From Tenodera sinensis (lineage: Eukaryota > Arthropoda > Insecta > Mantodea > Mantidae), in NCBI GenBank assembly GCA_030765045.1, contig CM060967.1, positions 125,161,412 through 125,225,411 of the forward strand: DNA of 64,000 nucleotides, read 5' to 3'. Below the pieces are notes generated by a model. That model was not told where the DNA came from. It was given only the letters and a program-made list of their open reading frames with translations, and searched no databases. Position numbers and translations under genes: made by a program. Position 1 is the stretch's first letter. Each line of letters opens with the position of its first letter. Below, in pieces: positions 36,514-47,289 of the stretch.

Positions 36514-36725
36514 TGATATATTTGATTACCATGAATTTCAATACTCGCTCTTGGCCCTTTTCATGGATTAAAACTTGGTAAATTAAGTGCAATAAGGTAT
36601 CGACTGCAACATTATGTGAAAATAGTGTATTTCGTAATGTTTATAACAGGATACTTAAAGTATTGTTATGAAACTGTAAGAACTTAATGTTCATTACGAT
36701 TTTAAACTTTCACAAACAGAATATT

Positions 36726-36760
36726 TCTAACTGTAGCGTTCTTTCTCTTTTCAGGTAAGT
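36726..36760 (+). promoter_or_regulatory. Juxtaposed 3'/5' splice site, ratchet-point-like
   Basis: TTCTAAC at 36726-36732 is a good branch-point match. It is followed by the pyrimidine tract TTCTTTCTCTTTTCAG ending at 36754 and directly by GTAAGT (36755-36760). Pyrimidines-NCAG|GTAAGT is the recursive-splicing (ratchet point) consensus known from long Drosophila introns. The same acceptor could equally open the 61-nt exon called next, and recursive exons in vertebrates combine both features. Confidence 0.4.
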
Positions 36761-36815
36761 TTGTAATGGACTTAGCGGCCTATCCAAAACATAACTGGCT
36801 TGTGGTAGCTCGCAA
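36755..36815 (+). CDS. Candidate internal exon, 61 nt
   Basis: Bounded by the strong acceptor ending at 36754 and a strong donor GCAA|GTAAGTAC at 36816. Two of three frames have stops. The third (from 36757) encodes KFVMDLAAYPKHNWLVVAR and leaves two bases for the next exon, so it would need a phase-1 intron upstream and a phase-2 intron downstream. Amino-acid composition looks protein-like, unlike the surrounding AT-rich chance frames. I do not recognise the family. A pure ratchet point without an exon is the alternative. Confidence 0.4.
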
Positions 36816-36925
36816 GTAAGTACAACTTTTAAGCTTTTAAATTGCCTGTTATGTGTTTATTGCTGCTACGTCCTTGGCCATTATGTAACATACCAGGTCA
36901 AATTTAGCACCATGTTATTCTACAG

Positions 36926-36986
36926 GTTCCTGTTCCTGATTAACTTGGTGAGTCCAGTAAAGCATGAAGTTTCAGCTCTTAGCTGA
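36926..36986 (+). CDS. Candidate last coding segment after a 110-nt intron
   Basis: TTATTCTACAG ends at 36925. In the phase demanded by the preceding candidate exon the next frame reads FLFLINLVSPVKHEVSALS and stops at TGA 36984-36986. The 110-nt interval begins GTAAGT and ends AG. A donor-like TTG|GTGAGT inside (36948) would instead make a 22-nt microexon. The polypyrimidine tract is weaker than at 36754. The 20-codon length could be chance. Confidence 0.25.
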
Positions 36987-37206
36987 ACACAAAGTATTCC
37001 TTTCCAAATATTCTTTCTCGTTCAAGATGAAATCTACAAAGTTTCTGACAAGTTACAAGTGGAGAAAATAATGTGTAACTTTGCTCCCCACAATTCAGAA
37101 CATATGTACATAACTAAAGTCCAAAATAGTCATAACAGGATATCTAGAAGACATTTAATAGGTTAAATTTATGTGATATAGAGAAAATTCAAAAGACACG
37201 TACAAA

Positions 37207-37212
37207 AATAAA
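37207..37212 (+). other. Possible polyadenylation signal
   Basis: Canonical AATAAA 221 nt after the candidate stop codon, followed by a GT-containing stretch (GTTATGTTT). In AT-rich DNA this hexamer is frequent, so it only gains weight from the two candidate exons upstream. Confidence 0.2.
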
Positions 37213-37499
37213 GTAAAAAAGTTATGTTTCGGAAGGGTATATAACAGGACGTTAAGAAAACATTTTGTGCCTAAGTTTTCGCGCAATCAGAATACATTTA
37301 GAAGACTTGTACAACAATAAAGCCGATAATTTTATATTCTCGAAGAACATTGAAACAGAACACCAAGAAAACATGTACTGTCTTGATTTACATATAATAG
37401 ATATCATTAAAATTAAAAACGGTGTTATAGTAACATGGTTATTATAAAATAATCATCAGAAGGATAGATTACAATAAAAATCATTGCTGAAAAACAGTT

Positions 37500-37730
37500 T
37501 GCTTCTGTGCTACAAGGCTAGCAGGTCTGTCTCACATCCAAGAGATCCCGAGTTTGAAACATGATTGGGTTTCTTTTGGGTTTTCCGTCATCCTGAGAAT
37601 ATGAATGATGAGTACTTTAAGCTCTATGGACCATGGGCTATTATGAATTTAATTTCACACATTTCTTTAATTCATCGTCTGAAATGATCCACCATGCGAC
37701 ATTAAGCAAATAGCAACAAAAATTAAACTA
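37500..37730 (+). mobile_element. Degenerate tRNA-SINE
   Basis: CTACAAGGCTAGCAGGTCTG and CCCGAGTTTGAAAC sit at A/B-box spacing. The body has GGGTTTTCCGTCATCC, and the end CCACCATGCGACATTAAGCAAA resembles the GACGTTAAAC tails elsewhere in the window. Confidence 0.45.
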
Positions 37731-37794
37731 AAGCATAGATTGAAGCAGCTGTAGTTTTGCAAATAGAGAAATCAGAAGCGGTAGGAACGCCTAT

Positions 37795-37915
37795 TTGATA
37801 CTGAGCGAAGTGGCTCAGACAATGTGGTTTGTAGCTTGCATTGATGACTGAGTTTAAATCCCGTGTGTCGGACAATATGACCGGTTTCCCAAGTTTCCCT
37901 AGTTTTCCTTAGTCA
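37795..37915 (+). mobile_element. Degenerate tRNA-SINE head
   Basis: ACTGAGCGAAGTGGCTCAGAC (A-box region) and CTGAGTTTAAATCCCG (B box) followed by CCGGTTTCCCAAGTTTCCC. The TGAG repeat starts right after it. Confidence 0.5.
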
Positions 37916-37916
37916 C

Positions 37917-38221
37917 ACAGTGAGTGCGTGAGTGAGTGAGTGAATCAGTGAGTGCATGAATGAGTCAGTGAATCAGTGAGTGAGTGAGTGAATGAATGAA
38001 TGAGTGAGTGAGGGAGTGAGTGGGTGAATGAGTGGGTGAGTGAGTGAAGGAATGAGTGAGTGGGTGAGTGAGTGGGTGAGTGAGTGAATGAATGAATGAA
38101 TGAATGGGTGAGTGAGTGAATGAGTGAGTGAGTGAATGAGTGAGTGAGTGAGTGAGTGAATGAATGAATGGGTGAGTGAGTGAATGAGTGAGTGAGTGAA
38201 TGAGTGAGTGAGTCAGCGAGT
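37917..38221 (+). repeat. (TGAG/TGAA)n tetranucleotide array, about 305 bp
   Basis: Imperfect tetranucleotide repeat dominated by GAGT/GAAT units. The last part contains a 64-bp higher-order duplication: TGAATGGGTGAGTGAG recurs at 38101 and 38165 with nearly identical following units. It borders a TTTAAGGACCC block, so it is probably the expanded ACTC tail (minus strand) of a micro-element like those at 18.7 and 62.6 kb. Confidence 0.9.
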
Positions 38222-38265
38222 GGAGTTTAAGGACCCCTCTATCAGGTCATTTCAGGTCTAGTAAA
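38222..38265 (-). mobile_element. Diverged micro-retroposon or LINE 3' end
   Basis: Minus strand reads AAATGACCTGATAGAG, GGGTCCTTAAACTCC and then the ACTC-type array, parallel to CTAATGACCTAGCTGTCG, GGGCCCTTAAACCC and tail in the copies at 18.7 and 62.6 kb. No clear TSD found. Confidence 0.5.
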
Positions 38266-38939
38266 GGAAGATCACTTCGGCATCACTGCATGGTATATAC
38301 TTACAGAATAGCCACTGGACTATGAAAATTTGCACCTTCGTATTAAACCTAAACCTAAAGGAAGGCAACTACGCATGCGAGAACATCTAACAGAAGTTAT
38401 TCAAACAGATCATAGAAGAGGGCGATTCTCATACTCTATATGATGAATAATTTGTATCAAAGAATCTCTGGAAATACTCCCGCTATGATCTAGATGGCAA
38501 ACAAATGGTTCCAGTGTAAGATATTGTAAAACCATTATGAAAAGGTTGTGTAACATGGCATGATTCAAATGCCTTGCAGCCAAAATCTTCTCTACTATTT
38601 CTGCTGTATTGTTGTATTGCAGACTGTGAAGGAGTAAAACTGTCGTTTCATGCATATCACACATTATAACGATTTCTCCTTCTCTGATGTAATTATTGTG
38701 AAGAATTATATAACATTTACTTTTGTAGCTCGCGGAAATACAAAAAACATAGTCACTTTCATGGTATTTCTCATAAGTACCTCAACGTCCATTATGCAAA
38801 TTAGCATTTCAGAACATCATGATTTGGAATTAACTTCACGGAATCATTGCCTGCTCTGTAGAAAAAAGAGCATGTAATGGCATTTGCTTTATAGTACCTT
38901 TGGCATTTACTAAGGAGAATATCTTTTATATTCATGGTA
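38266..38939. other. Non-coding DNA, no gene seen
   Basis: No repeat or exon recognised. Confidence 0.5.
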
Positions 38940-39060
38940 CTAGTTTATAAGATAAACATGGCTGCCTCTATGCTCCAGAGATTGGCGAGTTTAATTCCCA
39001 TATGGAGGGCAAATTTATTTAATTATGACTAGTTGCTCTTTTCTTTTCAGTCTGTAAGTA
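38940..39060 (+). mobile_element. Degenerate tRNA-like SINE head
   Basis: GCGAGTTTAATTCCC is a B-box match. The upstream half ATGGCTGCCTCTATGC is a poor A box. It is followed by CTCTTTTCTTTTCAGTCTGTAAGT, a pyrimidine-rich acceptor and a donor only 3 nt apart (39050/39054). Confidence 0.3.
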
Positions 39061-39204
39061 TGAAAGAATTCAATGTTTGAGTTGTTTATATTCTCAAATA
39101 AAGTAATAAAACCAGTTCTGCTGAGCTGTTTTCTGTAAGGTCAAAGACACCAGTGTGGCTATAGTTATTTAAGTAGGCATTTAAATGGAAAGAAAAGGAA
39201 AAAG

Positions 39205-39440
39205 AGCTACTTCTATGGTTCAGTGCTTAGCATTTTGGCATTTGAATTCAGAATTATGAGTTTCGATTCCTGGCTGATGAGATTTTTCTCTAACTGGAAT
39301 CATTCTCCACCCAAAAATCTTTAGGCGGGCATAATTCCAAGTGAGGCCATTATTTAGGTTTTTAATGCCTTTTTCTCCATTTTGCACTATGAATTCTGGC
39401 ACCACTTCACTTGCATAAGAGTGGCAAATTTCAGCCCATC
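39205..39440 (+). mobile_element. Degenerate tRNA-SINE
   Basis: TATGGTTCAGTGCTTAGC (A-box-like) and ATGAGTTTCGATTCCTGG (B box) at the right spacing, followed by about 170 bp of moderately GC-richer body. Unique within this window. Confidence 0.45.
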
Positions 39441-42400
39441 TTTTAGGAGAAGCATTGCTCAACTATTGTTAAATGTGGCAGCTTTTTGTTCTCAAACCAT
39501 TTGCAAATGCATGCGGGTTTTGTTTTCTACATTATTGCTTTGAATAGCTTTTCTGTAAATAACATGTTTAATATAAGTGAACCATCTAAACTCTTGAAGA
39601 CAGCTAAATTAAATTTTACCTCCAAGAGGTAGACTTACTTTAGCGTTACTAAAATGGCTGGTTATTTTGTTTTCTCTAATTTTGGTTTGAACAGATTTTT
39701 CTGTGAATGACATTTTCTGGTATAAATAAACCGTTTAAACTTTAGGTTCACTATCCCACTCTGACTACGTTATACTGCTTCTGACCAGTATAATGCTACA
39801 AAATAACGAATTTCAATGAATCGTGCCTGCTTATCCCACATTTGTATCACCTCCAAAACATTCAGTTAATTTGTTTGCGATCGTCATAGATATCCAAAGT
39901 TAGCCTTACCATAATAACGCTAAACCAAACAACACAAACAGAAACTGAAGCAGTATATGAAAGCAGTTTGGACAAGTTATTTTGTAAGTTAATTCATATT
40001 GTATTGCTTTTATTTTTTGCAGTCTTTACATTCCTTCTTTTTATCATGAGATAGTCAATTTTATTATCTCCCACTGGACTTTTGATTTTCTATAGATAAA
40101 TCTGCATGTGCTCTATTAACAGATTTATCGATAAAATAAAAACAACAGTGATATTACTGTTTAAAGAACGTCTAAATGGTGTTGGGGATCAGCTTTGTTG
40201 TTAACAAGAAGGTTGGTTATTTTTTTTAAGTTGTTGATAAATGTTATAAAGATACACAATTAACAAAATAATAGTTACTTCTTACAAACTAAAATTATTG
40301 AATAACAATGGATTAGTGAACTTGGAAGACACGCATCTATATCCTGATGCTTTAAATAGTTTCCGAGATAATTGCACATGAATTTATCAGACGGGATAGA
40401 GATTTTAATCTCCTCTAAACGCTGTACAATTTACCTGAAACTAACAAAGTACTCATTTGGCTTTGGACCTTTAATATTGGAGCAAATGCTTGCATATTAA
40501 AATGTTATGTGGCTAAACTAACTAAATTATGTTTTAATGGTAAAAGCAAAAATGACTATTGTTCATCATAATGTTGTTTGTATATTTGTACAAAATAATT
40601 ATTAAATGTATCTGCTTTAACATTTTAAATTAATTTTAAATAAACCTATGTATGCAGGAGAGATGTTCTGCCTAGTTTACATTTAACTTTTTAAATATCT
40701 CAAAATCCTATTTTCTTTATGATTGTGGTTTGGCTAGGAAGAAGGTTTGCAGCTGATTTCATAATGTAAATAATCCTACTTGATGTTACAAAAGTGTTCC
40801 CTGTGCTATGCAACGACAGAGAGTCTAATAAAAAATATATTAAGATGAAAAACACAAATTTGTGCGTAATATAGGTACATCGCAATATACATCTCTTGAA
40901 ATCTGGTTGATCGGTTGCATCACACCTAAATATTTAAATTAACTGGTTCTCAAGGACCAGTTCCTTTATCTCGCTATGAATTGAAACCAAACTTTTTACC
41001 TCATTATCTTATTCTCTTTGCTTTTGCTATATACCACGACTTTGTTTTTCATCTCGGAAACACTTTGTCGATACATTTTAGTAATAGTATAAGCATGACA
41101 AATGTGTGCAGTCGACTGCTTGGAATCGGGACGATATAATGCGCAGTGGTTTATGTTGGTAAGGAAATACTAAACCGCCTCTGCCACGCCCAACCCCCAC
41201 CTCTTAACTGGCTCTAACACTCCATATGTTTCTCTTATTGCTCCCTTTTCCTTCGCTCCTGAGTTTGAAATCAGTCTGTGTTAATATGTTAATGTTTGAT
41301 TGGAAAACTTGACATCAAACCAATACGAGATGGGCTCATACAGTTGCTGGGGTGAACTGTCGTTGAGAATCATGTCTTTCAGCCACTCAAGTGAATTTTT
41401 AGATACTCCTCCCCTTTCGCCGCTCACCTATATCTGACATCTTTATATCCTAATGCGTGTGTTGGTCCTGAATTCAAATAAGAAAATGGGTCATCTTTGG
41501 CTGCTTGGAGCACAGCTATAGAAGTTTCTATTAACAGTAGATAAGGTAAAACACTATAAGAAACCAAAAGTATCCGCGCGTTTCCTTGCACTCAATTATA
41601 CACGCAACCTTTCCTAAAATGTGTTCCCAATAAATATGTTATTCTAAATACTTCTTAAATCATATCTTCATTGGAAGTCAAGTATATTTTCTTTCTCAAA
41701 GTAAAATTATGACGATGGGAACCGCGGAGCCATCTTGCTCAGTTTAATGGATTATGACTAATGTTGTTCATGGATCTTGCTATCGTAGAAAATAAGTCTT
41801 CATAATTCCTGTTATTGAAACATAAAAATGTTAATAAAATCCTTAGTGGTTTAGTTTATAAATGCCACTAAGATGAAAGAAGCATTCTGTCTCCTTGTTT
41901 CCTTCAATGGACGACTGTTACATTCCGGTGGCCTTATATGGTAATGTTCCCTGAAAATAAGTATATTTGAAAAGGCGTCTCTAAGATGATGCAACCTACG
42001 ATCAAGCAAATGGTCATTTAAAACCCAGTGGTACGTATAAATGCACAGAGGCACAACTTCAGAAAGAAAAACAGTGTCTACAATTGATAAAGAATGGCTC
42101 TGTTTGGTGTATTTTCCTTGCATGTCCCACTTTCATAGCAAGCACATTCTTTAGCGTTCGGGGAAGTCTGACAGACCAATTTCATCAGATGGAGCTGATA
42201 GGAAAATTGATGGTGGACAGCTAGAAATAAATTGGTGGTATCTACCGCCAGATAAGATGAGACTGCCGATTACTCCCTCGGGCTTCATCGAGTCGGAAAC
42301 TTGTAACTTACTTGCCAAGATACGAAAACGTCACGTTCTTCACGCGTGAGCCAAGATCGCCTGACTCCCTCATCCTCCCGCCCATCAATCGAATTTGCGT

Positions 42401-42663
42401 AAAATTGCACTGAAGGTGGATGAGGAAGCGAGAAAACGGAAATGAATCGGCGCACTGATCAAAATCAGCAGCTCTTGCTCATGCATATTTCAACCTGTAG
42501 CATTGTTGCCTACATTACAGCCCAACCGCAAATTCCTTGTTTCTGCAATGAGATAGGGCTTTCAGATTTCCAAGTAGGCTTTATATTTCAGGAGCCATTA
42601 TTTGCATCGAAAAACTATACTGTCATTTTCTTAAAAATAAGTAGATATTGTGACTTTTGGTTG
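39441..42663. other. Non-coding DNA, no gene seen
   Basis: AT-rich to about 42.1 kb. 42130-42440 is GC-richer without a recognisable motif. No exon recognised. Confidence 0.5.
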
Positions 42664-43150
42664 TGTTGAACTAAAGAAGACAGATGTAGTCGAGATAAAG
42701 AAACACTTTTATTTCCGTAAACAGTAACTTTGTACACTCGTTGCAACAACAAGAAAGTCTTTTTCGATTCTCCAACAGCACGGCTCCGAACTCGTAACAC
42801 AAAGAACTAACTCTTCTCCGTCGGCTTCACATACGTCTCTTCTTTCCGTCGGCACGACTACTCAACCTTCACATACGTCTCACTCCCTCTTCTCACACTT
42901 TACCGCTATTTATATCTCCCAGGCACTGTTCTGGAAAGTTCATTTATTGCGCTGGAGTACAAAGTAGAAGATTCCAGCAGCCTCTATCCTTTTCTCTCTT
43001 TCGGCAAGCGCCCCAACAATGCGGCCATTCTCTGTCTCTTTCCTTCTGCTCCTTTGCGGTAGTGCCGACAATAATGCGATGGGTGACACTGCTGTTGTCG
43101 GCAATTAGATGCGGCGGGCGCGGTGACAATATATCATTTATTTAACAACA
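42664..43150 (-). mobile_element. Probable solo LTR, 487 bp
   Basis: The segment starts TGTTG and ends CAACA, the TG...CA signature with a 5-bp terminal inverted repeat. Read on the minus strand it has a TATA-like GATATAAATAGCGG near 42915, then a CpG-rich leader-like stretch, and AATAAA near 42711 about 45 bp before the end, i.e. U3-R-U5 order of a retrotransposon LTR. It is GC-richer than its surroundings. CTTCACATACGTCTC is duplicated inside. No internal gag/pol region adjoins either side. Flanking 4-bp words (GTTG/GTTC) match imperfectly, so the TSD is not proven. Confidence 0.55.
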
Positions 43151-43599
43151 GTTCTGTCTGAGAACTGACAAACAGAAAATTCCGAATACAAATTACAGGA
43201 CTGATAGGCTCTGAGGCGCCTGCAAATTGGATTGAAAGATACATACAGAATAAGGAATAATGCAATTGAAACTAAGATTAACCGATGTTTTAAAAAATGC
43301 CAGAGCAGTAAAATATCTTATTTTGAAAGGAAAATTGTTGGTGATTATTGTGTATAATGTGATTTAAAGTATTTTAAATGGTAACCTTTTATTTTTTCTG
43401 AAAGGGAGTTATCTTATTTAGTTGAATGAACAATTTAATTTGTTTCGTACAAAGGTTTGGTTGCTATAGAAGGCTAGAATCCGTAGGCAAACAAGCCACA
43501 GAGACGCACGGAAGTCCGTAACAATTCCACAATTCCATGCTGGAAGATCTGTCCCACTTCTGGAACTGCCTGAGAGAGCACAGAATGACCGGTAGTTCA
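43151..43599. other. Non-coding DNA, no gene seen
   Basis: 43480-43599 is GC-richer and may be the distal part of the adjoining repeat F. Confidence 0.45.
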
Positions 43600-43880
43600 A
43601 GCAGGCCTGGGGAGTATGCTCTCCTTTGAGCAAGTATCCGTGCTATCTATCCGCCATACACCATTAAATCTAGCAGCATATCAGAAAGATGTGAAGGAAG
43701 CGGCATGAACGTGAAATGAGGAGAAGGAAATCGTACTGGAAGAGGAACCACGCCAGCTTTGCCTATCGACCAGAAAAAAACTCGGAAAAACCAAGAGCAA
43801 GCTGGGCTGTCATAGGGAATCGAATCCTGGACCTTCAGAATACGAATTTCGCCTTGTATGCGGTTAATTCATAACACAGT
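43600..43880 (-). repeat. Dispersed repeat F, copy 2, with tRNA-like end
   Basis: Collinear with 8935-9160. On the minus strand its 5' side contains CCAGGATTCGATTCCCT, a good tRNA B box, followed by TTTTTCCGAGTTTTTTTCTGG and TCGATAGGCAAAG. This points to a tRNA-derived SINE. Confidence 0.6.
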
Positions 43881-44929
43881 AAGTCCGTAAACTGAGGTAG
43901 ATTTGAGTTTGTTGTCAAATATGTACCAGCTCAGCTTTTGTAGTAATTGTAGCTTTAAAAATAATGATCCCCTTAAATTAACTCGATTCAAAATGCACTT
44001 ATTGGTATGTTTTATGTTACTTCTACTACATCCATGAATAAATAGTTATAATATTTTTTAGTAAATTAGATGAGCAATTCGAGTATAGGAAAGGGAAAAT
44101 ACACCTGAGATGCAATTGAACATTTGCACATAATGCAGATTATACGTATTACATTTGTGAATCTGGGAAGCATATTGAAAGAAGTTTACTGAGATTATAG
44201 GTCAAACTTGTATGCAATGAAAAGAGAAAAGGATCATAATTAATTAAGGAAAACAAGGAAGAAAGGACAGAGGAATGTACCATAGGGAGGGATGTGCGAT
44301 AGATGCACACTGTTCAACATCAACTTGTAGATTTTGATGAATTCTTTCCAGAACAAGGGGAAAGTGGTAGCATGAGGAAGAAGGATAAAATGCGCATGTT
44401 TTGATAATGCTATGGCACTGTTAGCAGAAGAGAAAACGAACCTAAGGAATATGCTAATGGAGATAAGTGAAACGGTAGTTGTTCGCGAAAAATACGAGTG
44501 TACTTGCAGAACAAAGACTATGATTTTTGAAAGAAAAACTATGATTTAAAATTTGAGATGAGATAATAAGGCAAGTGGTCTGCTTTGTGTTTACGAGTAG
44601 CAACATGAACTGCTGCCAAGAAGTTAAAGTTGAAGTACGGAGCAGAAGGTACATTTTATTGAGATAAAAGATTCGTATGAAGAATCGAAGAGGAAAGCGG
44701 AAGCATTGAAGAATAGAAACGGCTGGATTTGAATGACTTATCATAGCGCTCTCTGAAGTGTAACTGGATACCTACATTCACAGGACAACACGCAACTCTA
44801 TTCAGTGTAGTTAAGCCAGGTTTTGGAAATGGCATAGACTGATTCACTCATAGAATATAAAGGAGACTGGAGAATAGCTCAATGTTTAAAAGTTTAGGAT
44901 TATAAAAAATGGTAGCTGTGGCATATAGA
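43881..44929. other. Non-coding DNA, no gene seen
   Basis: A/G-rich on the plus strand. No repeat or exon recognised. Confidence 0.5.
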
Positions 44930-45245
44930 TCATCTCATTAGTGCGATGGTAGCGGGAGACTCGGATTCGATTCCCGGTACCGGCGTGGGAATTTTCTTCC
45001 GCTGGGAGACCTGGTCCGGGATGCACTCAGCCTCGTTAGGCACCTGGGGCGTCCAATTGAGGAAATATTTGATTAAGAAGTAGCGATCCCTGGTTGTGAA
45101 GGCCAGATATACCGACCGTGAGGGATCGGGTGCTGACCAAGTCCCACCTTCAGTACTGCACCCCCTCGTGACGCCTATGGTGGGCAGAGTTGGGGGATGC
45201 AGCGCTTGGCCCAGAAAGCGCTGTTGGATTAGCAGTAGTTTTAGC
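44930..45245 (+). mobile_element. SINE C, copy 1
   Basis: B box CGGATTCGATTCCCGGTACC, then GAGACCTGGTCCGGGATGCA, CTCAGCCTCGTTAGGC, GTGCTGACCAAGTCCCACC, CAGTACTGCACCCCCTCGTG and ACGCCTATGGTGGGCAGAG, collinear with 63340-63580. The 5' A-box half is weak. Confidence 0.8.
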
Positions 45246-46000
45246 TGTAGATGGTATCTAGGAGAGAAATGTTAGGAGTATATCAGGGCATGGACACGAG
45301 GAAAAGTCGACCTTTTGAATAAAATTATGAATTTTCTGTCATTTTCAAAGTAAAACACAATAATGAAATATTAATAAGTTTTAAATCCATAGCTCAATAC
45401 ACGCTAAATCACAGCCTAGCGTTATTAACACTTATACTGGATTTGAAATTCAAATTCTCCCATTAATCACCAAACTAATGCCCTTCTGCTGTTGTTATAT
45501 TTTAAAAAAACCGTTTCAGCTGTTAATGTCACATATGTATTCCGTAATATTGTTACAGCAGCATCATTAACTACAGCAATAATTTGCGTAATGAACAGCC
45601 GCACAGGTGCAAATGGCGGAACACCACAATTAATGCAAAATAGCAACAAAAAGTGCGCCGAGGCCAGTTGCGAATTCTGTAAACATAAACCGGTTGACCA
45701 TTCCAGACCAGGCTTTGACCGACCAGTGAAAGTCTCAGCTGCTCTCCAAACTCTTGTATGTATGTAACAGGGAAAGTGTGTGGAAGTACGCATTCACAAA
45801 TTCGTGGTACGTTATGCATACCAAGCACGCATGTCTCTGACGATTAGCAGCAAGTACCTTCCGTTCTTCAGGAAAGGCTTGCTCATCCGGAATTGTATCA
45901 CCTTCCTCTGTCGTAACAGTCCCTTGAGACTTTCGAGCCTGGCAACTCATTCACCAGCTGCATTCACAGTCTACCAACACATAAATGTTATCATTTCTAG
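45246..46000. other. Non-coding DNA, no gene seen
   Basis: Overlapping open frames on both strands at 45470-45830 reflect fewer stops locally, but none has a recognisable motif. Confidence 0.45.
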
Positions 46001-46135
46001 AAAATCTGACGTGTTGCACTCACATGACTTTCACTACTCTTGTACTAACCATTCTTACAAACTCTTATTCCTATATCTTCTTCGTGTTAGTTGAGATAAA
46101 CATTTGCAAAAATTATCTTATTGCTTATTTCCTTG
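46001..46135 (+). repeat. Dispersed repeat D, end-1 fragment
   Basis: AAAATCTGACGTGTTGCACT, CACATGACTTTC, CTCTTGTACTAACCATTCTTA, CCTATATCTTCTTCGTGTTAG match the minus strand of 50317-50180 almost exactly and 58811 onwards more loosely. Confidence 0.8.
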
Positions 46136-46144
46136 TAAATACAA

Positions 46145-46265
46145 GGGAAATATTGGAATAAAGGAGCATCCCAATGTAACTGGGAATCAAACCAGAAGCC
46201 CTTTGTTGAGGCGTCTGTCTACTTGACTCTGGAGACACTCTACCGCTGTTTTGTCACTTGCGCGA
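46145..46265 (-). mobile_element. Possible tRNA-like SINE head
   Basis: Minus strand contains AGCGGTAGAGTGTCTCC and CTGGTTTGATTCCCAG, roughly A and B boxes. No second copy found. Confidence 0.3.
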
Positions 46266-46734
46266 AATGGACAAAGCACACGGTAATTTCAAACAATTTT
46301 TGGAGTCGTTTTGACTATAGCAACAATTTAGGCACTTTTGGAGTTGAAGAGTTGAATGATTGAGTTTCAGTTCCAGAATCGAAGGATGTTGAAAAGGAAG
46401 TATTGATAAATGTGGAGACATGAGAGCAGAATATGAGCTGCTTTATTTCTGTGCTGGTACTGAGATAGCTCCATCACTTGTAGTTGCTAGTTTACTAGTT
46501 AAGATTATCTGATAAGCCTGATTTTTTTCAACCTTGCGTTGGTGTTGTTATTTTCTTCCCCAGGAGGTTTCTAAGAGCTTAGTCAAATAGGATGCACTGT
46601 TACATTTCAAGGACCTCTACATTCCCTTTCAGATTCAGCCAAGGCACTCAAGCATATTCCTTGATCAGATAACGTCAGTAACGTCCATGTTAACCCTTAA
46701 ATCTCAATTGATCAATGATTCGATTCTTATAACT

Positions 46735-46785
46735 AGAGATAAAGTGCTTTCAAACGGGTCTGTGTTAGCACCTCTAAAGCAGTAC
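46735..46785 (+). pseudogene. LINE reverse transcriptase motif relic
   Basis: In one frame DKVLSNGSVLAPL, resembling the conserved LPQGSVLAPLLF block of non-LTR reverse transcriptases with the LPQ part lost. About 1.1 kb downstream on the same strand lies an RNase H-like relic, the order expected in Jockey-type LINEs. The motif is short, so confidence is modest. Confidence 0.35.
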
Positions 46786-47289
46786 ATACTTCCATTATAA
46801 TATAATAGTCGCCAATAGCAAGCCAGTTCGTGCTGGAGCTTTGCCATGATACCGAATATTAAATTCGGTGTCGGCAGTAACCGTATTTCTTAATGCTTTG
46901 TGCAAAGGCCAACTGGTCTGCTTTGGAAGGAGAGGTTTTTATAAAAAGCTGTTATGAGCAGCAAAACTGAACCAACGTCCATAAAAGGTGTTTTATGTGA
47001 GCGGAAAGGTTTTATCGCTCAGAGTAATCCTCCTTCACTTTCGCTATGAATGGAAGTATTCTACATTAAAAAAAACACATTTTCGTTATTTTAAAGGGCA
47101 CTATATTAAGACATCATGTCTGTTTATAATTTAATAACTATGTTGATTTCTACATTGTTAATGTGGTGGTTACACGAATAAGCAATGCCGGTTTAATTAG
47201 GTTTACAGCTTAGGTAAACATTAACAAGATATACCCAGTTTTCTGACGACAAGAGTCAATAATAGTTACAATAATTACAAACGCACCTA
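46786..47289. other. Non-coding DNA, possibly eroded LINE interior
   Basis: Lies between RT-like and RNase H-like relics on the plus strand. No further motif could be read. Confidence 0.35.

Noticed and set aside
37917..38221. CRISPR-like or minisatellite array with regular spacing
   Set aside because: Units are 4 bp with no unique spacers; it is a tetranucleotide array with a 64-bp higher-order duplication.
45467..45830. Overlapping open frames of 85-108 codons on both strands
   Set aside because: Three competing frames, no motif, no codon bias and no splice signals; local stop depletion is enough to explain them.
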